A stretch of 64,000 bases of DNA from Silene latifolia (Eukaryota; Streptophyta; Magnoliopsida; Caryophyllales; Caryophyllaceae): positions 12,833,541 to 12,897,540 of the forward strand of contig NC_133537.1 in NCBI RefSeq assembly GCF_048544455.1, in the 5' to 3' direction. Below the pieces are notes generated by a model. It did not search any database and was not told where the DNA came from. It saw only the letters and a program-made list of their open reading frames with translations. Shown one piece after another: positions 11,401 through 23,749 of this stretch. Numbering within the stretch: position 1 is the stretch's first letter; the number at the start of each line of letters is the position of its first letter. Made by a program: the position numbers and the translations under genes.

Positions 11401-11628
11401 GGGGTGAGCGGTGGGGAGCACGTTCAGCTTGTGAACAATTACCTCCCGGCTCACGCCTGGCATCTCGGCTGCTGAATAAGCGAAGACGTCTTTGTTCTTC
11501 CTCAGCAGGTCTAGAAGAGCGGCCCTGAATTTTGGCTCCAGGTTGACACCGACAGTTACGGTGCGCCCTGGGTCAATTTCCACTTCTTCGGTCTCGGCTC
11601 CTTCGACCATGCCGACAAGTTGATCCAT
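8422..11628 (-). pseudogene. Tat Gypsy pol region: RT, RNase H, integrase (fossil)
   Basis: Minus-strand blocks in Gypsy order. Reverse transcriptase at about 10500-11630 has CVDFTNLNKACPKD, MPFGLKNTGATY and AYVDDAIVKS. RNase H at about 9670-10190 has NNESEYEAVITGVELA and KTDSLLVANQ. The integrase zinc-binding part at about 9300-9520 has GHHMGARTLAHKALR and CNNCQ; the integrase core at about 8700-9250 has the PQSNGHAEAANKT signature; a C-terminal part follows at about 8422-8660 (WEGPYKVVEEMRPGTYRL). It is a fossil with several breaks, recognisable throughout. Confidence 0.85.
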
Positions 11629-13607
11629 GAGGTCGCCCTCCCGTTGTAAGGATGGGCTCTTCCCCTTCTCTCGACTTCTTTGCCACTTTGAGGGATTGCA
11701 TGTTTCACCCTCTGGCAGCTATCTGGACGTTGACTACTTCGTCCTTTTCGTCCTTTGAGACGAGCTTATGCGCTTCCCCTTGGTCCGAGACATACATCGC
11801 GTCGGGCCCGGATGGACATCATCGCATCGGCCTCGCTCGCAGTGACTCGGCCTATGAGAACGTTGTAGGCGGATGAGCCGTCAATGACCACGAACTCGAT
11901 AGGACATTCTTAGCCGCATTCCCCTCGCCGAACATCACCGGCAATCTGATTGACCCTGGGGTACAGCCGGCCCGGAAAAACTGTACAACGGATTGGTGCA
12001 GGGGCTCAAGTCCTCAACCTTCAAACCGAGGTTGAGAAAACACTCTCTGAACATGATGTTCGTGTAGGCGCCTGTGTCAATCAGGCACCTCTTGACCAGG
12101 TGGTTGGCTATGTCCAAGTGGACTATAAGTGGGTCGCTGTGAGGGGCGATGACTCCCTCGTAGTCCTTCTTTCCAATAGTCATATCGGGGATGTTGGAAG
12201 CGGGGATCGCTGTTTTGGGCACAAAGTTGATGGCCTGATACAGCTCGTTCAGGTGCCGTTTGTGCCCATGAGCGGACCCACCGTTCTCGTTGCCCCCGAT
12301 GACAACATGGATTACTCCTATCCGTTCAAAGACGGATTTCTTATTTGAGCCGCCGGCATTAGTCTTTTGGCCTCCGGCGACATATTTGCTGAGGCTCCCC
12401 TTCCGGATCAGCTCTTCAATGGCATTCTTCAGATGCCGGCAGTTGTCAGTTAAGTGTCCGGTGTGGCCGTGATTCTCACAAAGATCGCTCGTGTCACCGT
12501 CCCCCTCGGCCCGGGAGGCCTTTCCCACTTCTGACCCTCGTTCTTGCTCAGGGCGAAGACCTCGGCAGCAGATACAACCAGGGGGTGTGATCATTGTACC
12601 GCTTTTGGTAGTACGGTCCCGAACTCCCCCCGGCGCCCGCCGAGTTCTGTTTCCTGGCGGACTTGTCAGACCGTGACCTATTATTGTCACGGCGTCTTTC
12701 ATCCGGGTTGTCCTCCCGGCGGCTCTTACTCTCTGAGTGCCGGCCTCGCTGTGGCCTACCCAGGTTTTGTGATAGTCCTCCACCTTTATGGCTTGGTCGG
12801 CCATCTTCCTGGCGGAGTCTAGGTTCAGGCCTCCGCACTTGATGAGCTCGTTTTTTAAGTCCCCTCTTGGGAGGCCTTTCATCAGTGCGAAGGCCGCCGG
12901 CTCATTGCTCGGCTCACGAATCACGAACTCAAGGCGTCGAACCTCTTCACATAACTTCGGAGAGACTCGCCTCCCTCCCGTTTGATAGTCGAGATCCGAT
13001 GTCTCGGCGGCCCTCCTCTTATTGCAAGAATATTGGGCCAAAAATATGTCCCTTAGGTCGCCATAACAAAGATATCGACCCGTTGGGTAGCCCCTTGTAC
13101 CAGCTTTGTGCCATCCCATGCAGGGTCGTTGGGAAGACACGGCACCAAACCTCATCAGGCTGCTCCCATACCGACATGTAAGACTCGAAAGCCTCGGCAT
13201 GGTCGGTTGGGTCGCTTTCTCCTTTGTATGATATGGGTGGCAACTTTAGTTTAGTCGGCACCGGGACTTCTAGGACGTAGGCGCTGAGGGGCTGTCTGGT
13301 GAGTCGACACGCGGCGATCGGCTCCTCGCATCCCTAGTCCGGCTCCTCTCCCCGTGGCGGGAAGGGCTTCTTCTCCGACTCTGGTGAATCGGGCTTCTTC
13401 TCCGACTCTGGTGAGTCGGACTCCTTCTCCGACTCTGGCGAGTCGGACTTCTTTCACTCTCTGGGGCAGGCCTCGTCGGTGCTGCGGCAACGCTGTCCTC
13501 CCGCGAGTGCGGGAAGGACTCAGGTCTACCACTAGCACTCTGGGCTCCCCCGGCGTCTTGACAGGGTCAGCTTCCTCCAATGCACCGTTCAAGTCTCTCG
13601 GAGTCAC
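11629..13607 (-). pseudogene. Tat Gypsy gag and protease region (fossil)
   Basis: Minus-strand blocks. The capsid-like part at about 12800-13260 (LPPISYKGESDPTDHAEAF, WYKGLPNGSIS, FALMKGLPRGDLKNELI) matches retrotransposon gag proteins. A zinc-knuckle-like CENHGHTGHLTDNCRHLK segment lies near 12400-12480. An aspartic-protease-like segment with LIDTGAYTNIMF lies near 12060-12110. The region upstream on this strand (13258-13607) is low-complexity, with a RVGEGVRLTRVGEEARF-type repeat. It is a fossil with some breaks. Confidence 0.8.
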
Positions 13608-13975
13608 ATTTTGGGCCCTGGTCTCCTATGCGGGTGCCGCCGCTCTTGTCGGAGTGACAGTGTGAGTCGGCGTGCTACCCATTAGGTCCAGGAGCAGCTT
13701 CAGCTTAGCTGCATCAACCACATGTCCCATGATGGTGACTTGGTCGGCGGGCAGCGGTGTATCTTGTATTATTGGCATCCCGTACGCCGGTTGAATTACT
13801 CGGCGGTGGGGTCGCACAACCTGCACTGTGGACGGTATCATCTTGGCAGAATTCGGTTTCGTCAGTCACAATTGCTTCTGGCTGTTTTGACATCTTCTTA
13901 GCTTGTTGGGTGGGTTTTGTTTTTGTGTTTTTTTTTTGTTTGGGAATGAATGTGACTAGCTTCTAGTATCTTTTT

Positions 13976-13993
13976 CCCACAGACGGCGCCAAT
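13976..13993 (-). other. Primer-binding site of the Tat Gypsy
   Basis: On the minus strand, ATTGGCGCCGTCTGTGGG follows directly after the 5' LTR end. TGGCGCCGTCTGTGGG is a primer-binding sequence I recognise from Tat-lineage elements. The same sequence is also present outside the 3' LTR at 3751-3768. Confidence 0.75.
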
Positions 13994-14585
13994 TGTTCCG
14001 GGTGTAATTCCGAAGCAGTTATTTGCTACCACTCGTGGCTTGTAGAATGATGTCTTTGATTGAATCCTCCTTTCGGTCTCCTGAAACAATGAACAAACTG
14101 AGGGCTCGGCTTTGTACCGAGCGAACTCACTCCGACGCTCAAGTCAGTAAACTTAAAAGGATTAAGTCGTGTGTTACTTGGCGAAGTATATATTGTAGAG
14201 AGATAAGGAAGATATTACCAGATTATGAGGTGTTTAGGTTATATTTCGGATCCTTTCCTCAATGAGGGTTGAGGAGTATTTATAGACTTTCACCTTTTGT
14301 CACGTAGTGGCCAAGTGGCCAAGTGGCTAGCAGGTGGAAAGACTGATCTACCCTCGGCCGAGGGACCCATGGCAGGCCGGCGGGCCCTGTTGACTCGCCG
14401 CCGAGGGGTCTTGGATATGAGTACGCGGGTATGTGCCCCGGCTGGCTAGTTGTCCCAGCGGAGACCCAAGAGACAGGCCGACAGGCTGCGTCGGTTAGGC
14501 TGTCTAAGTCGTTGACTTGCTGTGGATATCTTTGACCTTGCTCAATATGTTGACTCGGTCAGCGGGTGCAGAATATGCCCCATCA
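13994..14585 (-). repeat. 5' LTR of the nested Tat Gypsy
   Basis: 592 bp with ends TG...CA on the minus strand, near-identical to 3769-4360. On the high-coordinate side it abuts Copia pre-integrase sequence at 14586, which fixes the insertion boundary. Confidence 0.9.
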
Positions 14586-15757
14586 AAAGGATTACGCGTC
14601 ATTTTTCCTAGGAGGCAAGATTCGCATATACCATATGATTGAAAATCAAATGGTTTAATAACATTAGTGGAAACTAATCTTTTGATGCGATTCTCGTTGA
14701 TATGACCCAATCGCCAATGCCAAATGTATGATTTATTTGGATCACTTGATTTGAGTTTCTTCGATTGTATATTATAGATGTCTTTACTTGGATTAGAAGT
14801 TTCTAGAACATAAATATCATTAATATAAGAGCCTCGGCCTATGACCAAGTCATTTCTTGAAATAATACAACAATTGTTTTTAATGGCAAAATTAAAACCC
14901 TCTATGTCTAACATAGCAATTGAAATAATGTTCTTAGAAAGAGAAGGTACATAAAAACAATTATGCAAACACAACTCAAATCCATTTGCTAAAACAAGCA
15001 CACAAGTTCCCTTGGATGTAGCCGCTACCCTAGCTCCATTCCCAAGACGGAGATCAACATCGCTCTTACTCAGCTTTTCCACGTTTCTTAGCCCCTGTAA
15101 ATGATTACAAAGGTGAGAACCGTGAATCGGTATCTAATACCCACATTGTGGTGGAAGTAAAATTTATATCAATAACATAAATTTCAGAAGGAATTTTACC
15201 GAGTGGAATAACAAGTCCATCCCTAATATTTCCCAAATATATGGGGCAATTCCTCATCCAATGTCTCATGCCATGACAATAATGGCATTCATCATCAACT
15301 ATGGCTCCTTTGGTAGTCCCACTAGCCATCTTGTTTCCATTGTTGAATCTTCTACCTTTCTTTCCCTTCCTTTTGAACCACTTTCCTTTAGTTGCAAGAG
15401 CTTGCTTGCTAGAACTCCCACTAGTTTCGGCATCCCTTTCTTCCAAAGATAAGGATCTCATAGATTTAGCGAGATGGTCTTCCCGAGACACATTTACAAA
15501 AGATCTAGTCATAGTAGGAGGTATGGTGAAAGTAATGAAATTAAGGTTTCCATCGGAACCGAATCCAAAATGAAGCTCTCTAGTAGTATCGAGATTGTGG
15601 TTGGAGCAAATATCGTCAAATAAGTTATGACAAGACTCAATGGTAATAGGTGTTGTTGCATTAGTAGGATCCATTGCGATATATAAACTACAAACATGGA
15701 GGTAAAGGAAATATTAACATTTGTCATTTGATCAAACTTGCAAACATTTTTAAACAA
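14586..15757 (-). pseudogene. Copia gag (zinc knuckle) and pre-integrase region (fossil)
   Basis: About 14586-15082 carries the GAG-pre-integrase signature (YIWHWRLGHINENRIKRLV, GICESCLLGKMTRNPF), the segment that precedes integrase in Copia polyproteins. About 15105-15757 carries gag sequence with a CX2CX4HX4C zinc knuckle (CHYCHGMRHWMRNC) and basic stretches (KGKWFKRKGKKGRRF). It belongs to the same Copia as 1269-3750. It is a fossil with a small number of breaks besides the nested Gypsy. Confidence 0.82.
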
Positions 15758-17784
15758 GTTTTAAACATTTATATAGTGACCTCCACCCAACTATTATAAA
15801 TGATCCCGAGATCCAAATTCATATTAACTCGGGCACGGTGAGTCGATTCATCCCTTATCAATATAACTCGGTGGATTAACTCTTTAATCGATTCTACTTC
15901 TAGAACTCTTGGTCGATAAAATTACTCTAATATTTATCTTTAGCCCGGAACACATACGACTATGGTCACGAATACTTCCGTTGAGCTCAATCCAAATTTC
16001 GATGTAATAACTTCTTACTACCCACTTACCCAACGTAACAAGTTTAGCACCCCGGTGAGCCGAGCCTACTTCCTTATGAAATTGGGATTCATGGTTTCTA
16101 CTATTTGGTAAGACTAATTCTCAATTATTATTTAGTGAGAGGTCTTGTCAATTTATTATCTATCACGTTTTGAGTGAACTAAAGCGGTGAACTACGATAA
16201 TTATAATTGACACGGTCGATGACTCGATAAAATAAAATGCATGTTTAGTTATGGCGATTTAGCGATGCATGCAATCATATAAATAAATGCTAAACATAAA
16301 GCATAAAATCCTAGTATGGCCTTCCTAAAAAGAAAATTTAATTAACTATTACAAATTCGGAAACCAACTCCATTGGTCCCTTGAACTTTACATGGCATAC
16401 ATTCCAAGGCAACACCGTCTTGTCGGAACGCCTTTCCAAATGGCACCGTCTTCAAGGATCTCCGGAATTACAAGTAATAATTAAAAATTACATAATTTCC
16501 TATTATACATTTGTAATAAAAATTAAATCTATTAAATTACAAAACGGTGATACAAGATCACAATAATTACAACCGAATCGATATTCCCATACATTCCGGG
16601 TAATACCAACTAAAAACTAAGGCCATACTAAGTAAAATTACATAATTCAAAAATTATATAAATCAAAAATATGACAATCATAAATAAAATGCAGCATTAA
16701 AATATGTATGAACATGCTTAGTTTTATGCAAAATCGCCTTTAAAGAGCTAATATCGTATATTTTTCTCGGTTTTATGGATTTGAATGATTATTAAATATT
16801 AAAATCATGAAACATTTCATAAATCACATTTATGTTCAAGTTAATTACCCTAACCTTTTAGGACTCAAAATTTAGTCTTCATAAAAATTTCGACAATAAT
16901 TCAACTTGAATTTCTAATATTGTTCATTTGGACTCAAAATATATATAATAAACTCCAAATTAAATTAAAATAATTTCAAATAATTTCAAAATTTGAAATT
17001 TAAACTCTTGAACATTCTGGAATAATTCCATGACATTCATAATGTTCAAAACTTAGGTTAAAAATTTCAAAAATCTTTCGAGAAAAACATCGTTGCGGTT
17101 TGTCGAATTTGACAAATAAAATCATTAAAGCATAAGAAAAATAATTTAATCAACTTTTCACTTTTAGATATGATAAGTGGGATAAATAAGCAACATAGGA
17201 CATTTTTCTTAAGTCATGAAATATGTTTTAGCATTATAGGCTAATTTAAGTCACTATTTATTGAATTTTTACTAAAAAATTCATAAATCATGCAAAAGGA
17301 GTTCAATCCATCTAAAATTTTTACACACACTGAGTAAAAATACATGTGACAACATATAAAATTTTCATGACCTGATTCGAAATTTAACTCATATTAACCT
17401 AATAACCCATTTAAATTCAACTTTAACTTATAAAATTCAAATTTTATGCAAAATGACTTTATTTTACACGAAATTTAACATGCAATCAGTAGATTATATT
17501 TCTGAAATCATATTCAAAAGTCACTAAAAAATTCGAAGTTTAACTATTTTCCGTCCAAAATTGACATTTTTCTCATAAAGATCACATTTTAATGTCAATA
17601 ATATATATAATGAACAATAAAATCCATAAATCATCCTATATGACCTAAAATCCATTTAGGACCAGAAACTTTTAACATCCAAAATTATTTCGTGATTTAT
17701 CTTCATAAATCCTAAATAACAAGTTTTATTTGTTAACTAATTAACTCGGAAAAACAAACCCGATTTTGCATGGAACAACCTTGT
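15758..17784 (-). other. Copia leader / non-coding internal region
   Basis: About 2 kb of AT-rich sequence between gag and the primer-binding site, without a supported reading frame. The part at 15775-16200 is less AT-rich and contains short phrases repeated with variation (CTCGGGCACGGTGAGTCGA, CACCCCGGTGAGCCGAG). A secondary insertion cannot be excluded, but I see no terminal repeats. Confidence 0.5.
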
Positions 17785-17798
17785 GCTCTGATACAACT
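17785..17798 (-). other. Copia primer-binding site
   Basis: On the minus strand AGTTGTATCAGAGC lies directly after the LTR end. It matches the TGGTATCAGAGC type that pairs with initiator tRNA-Met in plant Copia elements, with one or two differences. Confidence 0.75.
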
Positions 17799-19046
17799 TG
17801 TTGGAATTCATTAATCTTATTTGATTACATATTGAATATGTGAATAATTTATTTAGTCATAAAATTAATTCAAGATCTTATGCATGCAAAACAAATACAA
17901 GAGTAAGGAGAAAATCGGTTCCTTACATTTGATATTTCGGATATATGGGCACTAGTAAGGTCACCTACCTTAGCTAGTTCTTGAGCTTTCCTTATGGATA
18001 AATAAGATTCAAGTGTTGAATCTCTCCCCAAGGATTGTACCAAGATAATACCCTTAATAGTTTAAATTAATATGAGACTAGTATTAATAAAAACTACCTT
18101 AAAAATTGACACAAAACAATTGTATTATGCTCTTGAATATTTCGGTCAAGAGGGAGGATTTTATGAGCTCTCCTTGTTCTCTCAAAAATGTAGAGTAAAA
18201 GGAACCACTAGTAAAAATATAACATGTATATTTTTACAACTTATAGAATGAAAAATATAAGAGAAAAACTCCTCTTTTTCTCTTTGGGAAACCGGGTAGC
18301 TTGGTAGGAGAGGGGCCAATGCATGAGCTTGTTTTCTTCCCAAGAATAATAGGTTTGCATGGCTATCAAAATGGGTCATCCTTGTTTTTCTTTTGAATAA
18401 ATAAATTAGACAACACAAACCTAATAAAAGGGAAGTCCATTTTATTTTTGTCATTTGTTAATTGTGACATATGTGACATGTTACTTGACATGTTACATTA
18501 TAATGTACTTTTTTAACATATTAAAAATCATCATATAATTAAATATGTCACATACAAAAATAATTAGTAATTCATAATTACTTGTACCAAAATGGGTCAT
18601 ATAATTATAAACTACAATAACTTGCATTTATAATAAATTATTCATTCTATTTTTAATTGTTTCATAAACAATAAATTAATCTAAGTAATAAAACAATTCG
18701 ATTACTTAGACCGAATCTTATTTAATCAAATTACAATAAGACACGTAATTTTACTCACAAAATCACTCGTCAATTTTAAGGAATTTAATTAACCCGTATC
18801 GTCATACGATTAATTAAATAATCAATTAAGAGCATTACCCTATAGGTATGACCTTAGGGGATCAACTGGTCACCACCGTCGTACGACAGTAATGTCAAAC
18901 TCTAGTCAGCCAATCATTACCGATATGTGTGGACCAGTTGACTAAGAAATATTACTTTCCCTCATGTATTCTTAATATGAGATTTAAACATGTGATCTCA
19001 ATATGATCAACAATGTGATCGCATTATTGCCGGGGACACTCCAACA
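17799..19046 (-). repeat. Copia 5' LTR
   Basis: 1248 bp bounded by TGTTGGA...TCCAACA: TGTTGGAGTGTCCCC at the 19046 end and GAATTCCAACA at the 17799 end, both read on the minus strand. It is AT-rich and non-coding. The primer-binding site follows immediately, which identifies it as the 5' LTR. Confidence 0.82.
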
Positions 19047-19974
19047 CTACCGACTCAACTCCCTCCCGGGCTCATGACTCGGACTCTCCTATACAATACT
19101 CTAAGACCCTAGGAACGCGCGCCATCCCCAAGGTAGTCGATTAATGCTAGGAGTCAATAAGCATACGATAAATTCCCGGCCTTCCCAACCCTTTTCCCAA
19201 AGGTGAAGGTCAAACTTGTTCCCAAAGGCACCCTCTTTAGATTCTCCCTCCCGGGTTCAGCCCAAATAGGCCAAGGATGTAAATGGGTGGTCAACCTAGG
19301 ACCTAACCAATTCCCATTGGTGGACAAGGGTCATCAATCAACCAAGCTCCCAAATTACAACATTAACAAAACAATTCCAAAGGTAAACCCCACCAATATT
19401 CCTTTAATGACTAATTTAAATGGAATCAATCATGTTAATCACTCATGTAAGTGCCCAATCGCACCCTAACAAGGGTACTACTCACTAATCATGGCTATTT
19501 TAGCAAGACTACAAATAAAGGAGGCAACTTTAACCATAAACATGATGATTAATTGATTTATACTACTAAGCATGTAATTGGCAACAATGAGATGATATTA
19601 AACTAATCAAACTTTAATCAAAACGAAATTAGGCAAAAAGATGGTAACTTTAACTTCAAGCAAAACAAATATTCAAAAATAGAAGAAACATAAAGAGAAG
19701 AAAATGAAATCAAAAACTAAAACAAGAGAAAAATAAGAAATGATAAAGGAAATATATCAACAATTATAAGGCAAGAAAGATGATTGAATTGAATAATTAA
19801 AAAAGATGAAGAACAATGTTCAAACTTGTTCCCCAAATATTTCTCTACCAACTCACTTTTTGATCTAAAATCTAGTATGGAATGATTGTGTTTTCTGAAA
19901 ATAGGGTTGGGTATTTATACAAAAGGGTCCATTAACGAAATTACAAAGGTCGAAAATCAAAGAAAAGCCCAAAG

Positions 19975-20120
19975 GACCTCTATCCGGCATTGGGAACGCC
20001 GGCCGCCTCTTGGGAACACCGGATAGAGGCATGAACACCGGATGGAATCTATGAACTCCCACAAGGCTAAATTTAGCACCGGATGAAGGTTGGGAACACC
20101 GGCCTGGAGTAGATACGCCC
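19975..20120. repeat. GGGAACACCGG repeat cluster
   Basis: Four to five variants of GGGAACACCGG or GAACACCGG, spaced about 20-60 bp apart, some arranged as CCGG...CCGG hairpins (for example CCGGCATTGGGAACGCCGG). They sit in otherwise AT-rich repeat sequence. The short minus-strand frame across it is a by-product. Confidence 0.7.
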
Positions 20121-21190
20121 ATAGAAGTTGGGAGAATTACAAGACGGTTCTCGATTTCCGCTTTGCTCCTTGCAAAAAGGTCCCGTCTCCGTATCACCTC
20201 TCACTTTCACCTAGAAAAGTGTGAAATAATATTATAATCACGCAAGGCCGTATACAAAATGGATAAATGAAAAATCGACCATGGACTTGGCTAAATTAGC
20301 TAAAGAGTGTAACATAATGAAGACAAAGTGAAGGGTTTAAGGCCAAAAATGTAGGGTGATAACATAGTTATCAAATCTCTCCACACTAAACCCTTACTCG
20401 TCCTCGAGTAAGTCCAAAATCAAATTGCAAGGTAATACTACGGTTAAATATCAAAAGTGTGTGCACAATATAAGCACCACTTAATTATTCAACTACATAA
20501 TCCGATCGAGAATTAGCGCACTCTACGCCCTTTCAACTCACGTAGTTGTGCTTATGAGGTAAAGCACGACTCGTAAGGCAAGTAAGGTCTTGCAAGGAAA
20601 ATGCAATGCATCCATCATGTAAGCACACAAGAAAGTAATAGAATGCATCTAACAAAAAAGATGGTCCACTTTCCTCATCTAAGTGGCCGAGTTTTGATCT
20701 CAAAAATATGGTCTAGGTCGGGAAATACCGTCTCAGAGTCTCAATGGAGGTGCCAACCCCCTAAGCGCGGCCCAGGCAACCCTAATGTGTCCAATAAAGC
20801 TCAAGAAACGGATTCTAGAGCGGGAAAGAGGAAATAGGGACTAGACCTCCAAGAATTACAAAACCAACACAAGATTCAACCAAGATACCCATGACTAAGG
20901 GGACCTAAGTCAACGACATCCTCACGGTTTTCACTCGTCTCTCATTTGAATTTCGGGTATTTTTGTACAAAAAGTAACCAAAACACTCTCCTCTTACGAC
21001 TCGTGAGAACGTGCCCGCAATCTAATGTATAAGACCGTCCTATGTCCAAATGAGATGCAAAATGTAACAATGCACAAATCATGAAATAAGGGTTGTAACG
21101 GGGCTAAGGAGTAGGACGAAACGGGATTGGTGCAAGCACCGTTTGGACATGTGGAGTTCAAATCAAGAATTGTCGACACGTCACATCCCA

Positions 21191-21430
21191 CTTCTTATTG
21201 CAACACATGAGACACGTCTATGTCCTAACATAGAATTGATTACCAAAACTATGCAAAAATTGCATAAACCCAACTTAAATTGGAAAAACTTGAAAATACT
21301 CCTCTTATTTCAACAAATGAGCAACGTCTACACCCTAACAAGAGTTCGGTTTCCCAAAATCAAGCAAAAATTGTGTAAACCCGACTCACTTTGGAAAAAC
21401 ATCAAATTGCCTCTTTATTTAGCAACGGCT
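21191..21430. repeat. Diverged ~110-bp tandem duplication
   Basis: Unit 1 (about 21191-21300) and unit 2 (about 21301-21415) share CTCTTATT-CAACA-ATGAG, ACGTCTA--CCTAACA, GCAAAAATTG and TTGGAAAAAC in the same order, followed by the start of a third unit. It lies within the decayed repeat region. Confidence 0.65.
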
Positions 21431-23460
21431 TTTCCTACCCCTTAAAGTGATGAGGAGGGGTATTGCTTGCCTTTTTCTCTTTTTCTAAAAACAAGTATTT
21501 ACAATCACAACTTCTCTCTTTTTTTTGGATTTTTCAAAACTTTTTTCATTTTTCTATATTTTTTTTTTTTCATTTCAATGTCAAAACTTCTTGTTTATAT
21601 ACAATGCCAAATTCCGACTTAAGTGGATATGTAAACTATCCACCATTATGACCCAATCACCTCCTAAAACACTATTACAAAACCGACCAATTCTTGATCA
21701 AGGAAAGGTGTTTATGGAATGTAGTTGATTTAGTGGGTTTGCCAAATAGAAAGGTTAAAACTCAAAGAGGGTGAATCAAAAAGGGAGATAATGGAAGGGA
21801 CAAAACAAGGTTACTTGGCTATGTGAGGTTAATATGCATGTGAAAACAATTTTATTTCATAACTTGTGCACAAAAATAAAATGCAAATCATGGTCTAAGG
21901 ACGGAATGACACACTTATGCGTTTAGACATAACACGTCCCGCGAGGAGACCTACTCACAATCCTAAATGAGGGTTGGGTATGAATGTACCAACCTTAGGA
22001 GGCTCTAATCCTCACATATGAGTAGCTAGGTCGAGACTTAGGTCTAGCCTACGGTCGATCAATGGTCTCACAGGGCGGCCTAGACTCGTTAGCCGGGTCC
22101 CAAATTTCCCGCGGCTAACCTATGGACACTGGTGCAAGCCACGGGGAGGGGGAAGGCACGATTGGGACTTGACTCATCCTTGGGGTATATTATTCCCAAC
22201 TTTGACCACATTTATGCATATTTATATACAAACCGATGCAGATGATTCTAATCTAAGACAAACACATATGCACATGTTATAATGCATGCGGAAACTGAAA
22301 TGAACATAAGATAAACATATAACTAATTGACTAAACCTAGCAGCACGTCAACACCAACACAACAAACCAAAAGTTCCCAGAAGGAACATCCAAGGCACCA
22401 AAAATCTCATCCTCCTTCAAACATACAAGATATATAAAGAAAGAACAGTAAAGGAGTAAGAGATTAGAATAAGTTTACCTAGCGAGTCTTCTAGCTCCTT
22501 TTTGCCTCAAATGGTCAATGTCTATGCCAAAAGTTAGCCAACAACAAGTGTATGTACAATGCAATATTTTTGAATTTTTTTAATTTTTAGTCATTTTTTT
22601 TGAAATTTTTCATAAATATTTACAAGTAAATATATACAAATATTAACAATATGCACAAAGTGGATATTTCCCTCCCCATACTTAATATTGACATTGTCCT
22701 CAATGGAACAAAGTATAGGGAGTGAATACGAAAAAAAATAACATATTTTTGGATTTTTCATATTTTCAAAAATTAAAAGCATATTTTTTGGATTTTAATT
22801 TTTTGAAAAAGAAATACATGTTTTTGGTATTTTCAATATTCGAAAAATAAGAACATATTTGTTGTTTTGAAATTTAATGTTCTCTCCCCACACTTTTTTA
22901 TTTACATCGTCCAAAGAGGAACCCATGTAGGGATTAAACCAAATTAAAAGACATGTTTTTGAAATTTTTTCGTTTTTTCAATTTTTTTTTTTTTTTTTTT
23001 TGGTATTTTGATTTTTATCACATGCAATGAACGAAGTAATCTATATGCTAAATGGAGTACAATGCAAATCTATCGTATATAAATGCAACTAGATAAATTA
23101 CAAATGCAAACTAACTAATGCAAAACTAGCTACATGGATGTATGTTTGGAGAGCTAATTTAAATTAACTCCTATTTGGATTTGAGGGAGTTTAGATATTG
23201 AAAGTAGAAGCAAGAGATCATGTCCAATTCATGAGTGTCTCTAAGAAGACAAATAATCATCTAAAGTGCACAAGAATTAGTCAAAGTAATCCACTTACTT
23301 GAGCCCACAAGAGTTAGCAAGACAAACGGCAAAGGATAAATAGGTTAAAAAGTTGAATTTTCCTAGTTGCATGTGCCGTCCACTATGGGGATATGTGATA
23401 AAATATTAAATAAATCACTAAAAAACTACCTAGTCTGCCAGCTATAAGTATTCATTTCAC

Positions 23461-23749
23461 CATTTTCCCATAGTTCTCTCTCTTCTTTTACTATTCTTTA
23501 ATTATTTAACACTGAACCTAAAATTGCCTCTTCATCTTCCATCATCTTCGTTACAAAATTTTAAAAAAATAAACTCCAATTAATTCTATCTTCCGTGAAA
23601 CTCCTTTCTTCTCCATCGTTGTCGGCTTCACTGTGCAGTTTCGAGAGTCGTGTCGCATAGAGCAGTATTCCAGGCGTCCTAAGTGTCGTATCCGGCGAAG
23701 TGTCGTGTCAACACCCGACACTGCACCTAACAGAAGTGTCGACGCAACA
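23461..23749 (+). other. Leader-like sequence before the plastid fragment
   Basis: CT-rich sequence (CTCTCTCTTCTTTTAC) followed near 23640-23740 by clustered GTGTCG/CGACAC words (AGTGTCGTGTCAACACCCGACAC). It resembles the 5' leader of a host gene, but no supported frame follows. Confidence 0.3.

Larger units (their letters stand above)
3769..14585 (-). mobile_element. Ty3/Gypsy, Tat lineage (Retand-like) LTR retrotransposon, nested in Copia (fossil, young)
   Basis: The element is bounded by two 592-bp LTRs, TGATGGGG...GGAACA on the minus strand, which by eye differ at about 3 positions (about 0.5%). Under commonly used plant LTR rates that suggests a few hundred thousand years or less. Internal order on the minus strand is PBS, gag, protease, reverse transcriptase, RNase H, integrase, then a repeat block, an antisense gene on the plus strand and a polypurine tract. 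The antisense gene with a Transposase_28-like domain is a hallmark of the Tat lineage (Retand, Grande, RIRE2 relatives). The sense coding region is broken at several places (about five or more). The element sits within the Copia coding region. Confidence 0.88.
992..19046 (-). mobile_element. Ty1/Copia LTR retrotransposon (fossil), split by a nested Gypsy
   Basis: Read on the minus strand, the order is 5' LTR (17799-19046), primer-binding site, long leader, gag with zinc knuckle, pre-integrase domain, then integrase, reverse transcriptase and RNase H (the last three at 1269-3750). That is the Copia order. A Gypsy element occupies 3751-14585, exactly between the pre-integrase and integrase regions. 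The 3' LTR is not seen: the CACTA terminus abuts the 3' non-coding tail at 991/992. The copy is broken, by the two later insertions plus a few smaller lesions. It must be older than the Gypsy inside it. With one LTR in view its age cannot be estimated from LTR divergence. Confidence 0.88.
19047..23460. other. Decayed non-coding repeat, probably LTR-retrotransposon derived
   Basis: 4.4 kb without convincing genes. It contains phrases I associate with leaders and 3' regions of old plant Gypsy elements (for example CTCTCCACACTAAACCC and CTCGTCCTCGAGTAAG near 20380-20420, and CTCCCCATACTTAATATTG near 22670). It is very rich in T runs at 21520-21570 and 22560-23005. I could not find its LTR ends. 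Its short reading frames look random. Confidence 0.4.

Noticed and set aside
19203-21728. Several 60-110 residue frames in the decayed repeat
   Set aside because: No domains, biased composition, and they overlap repeat clusters and T-runs.
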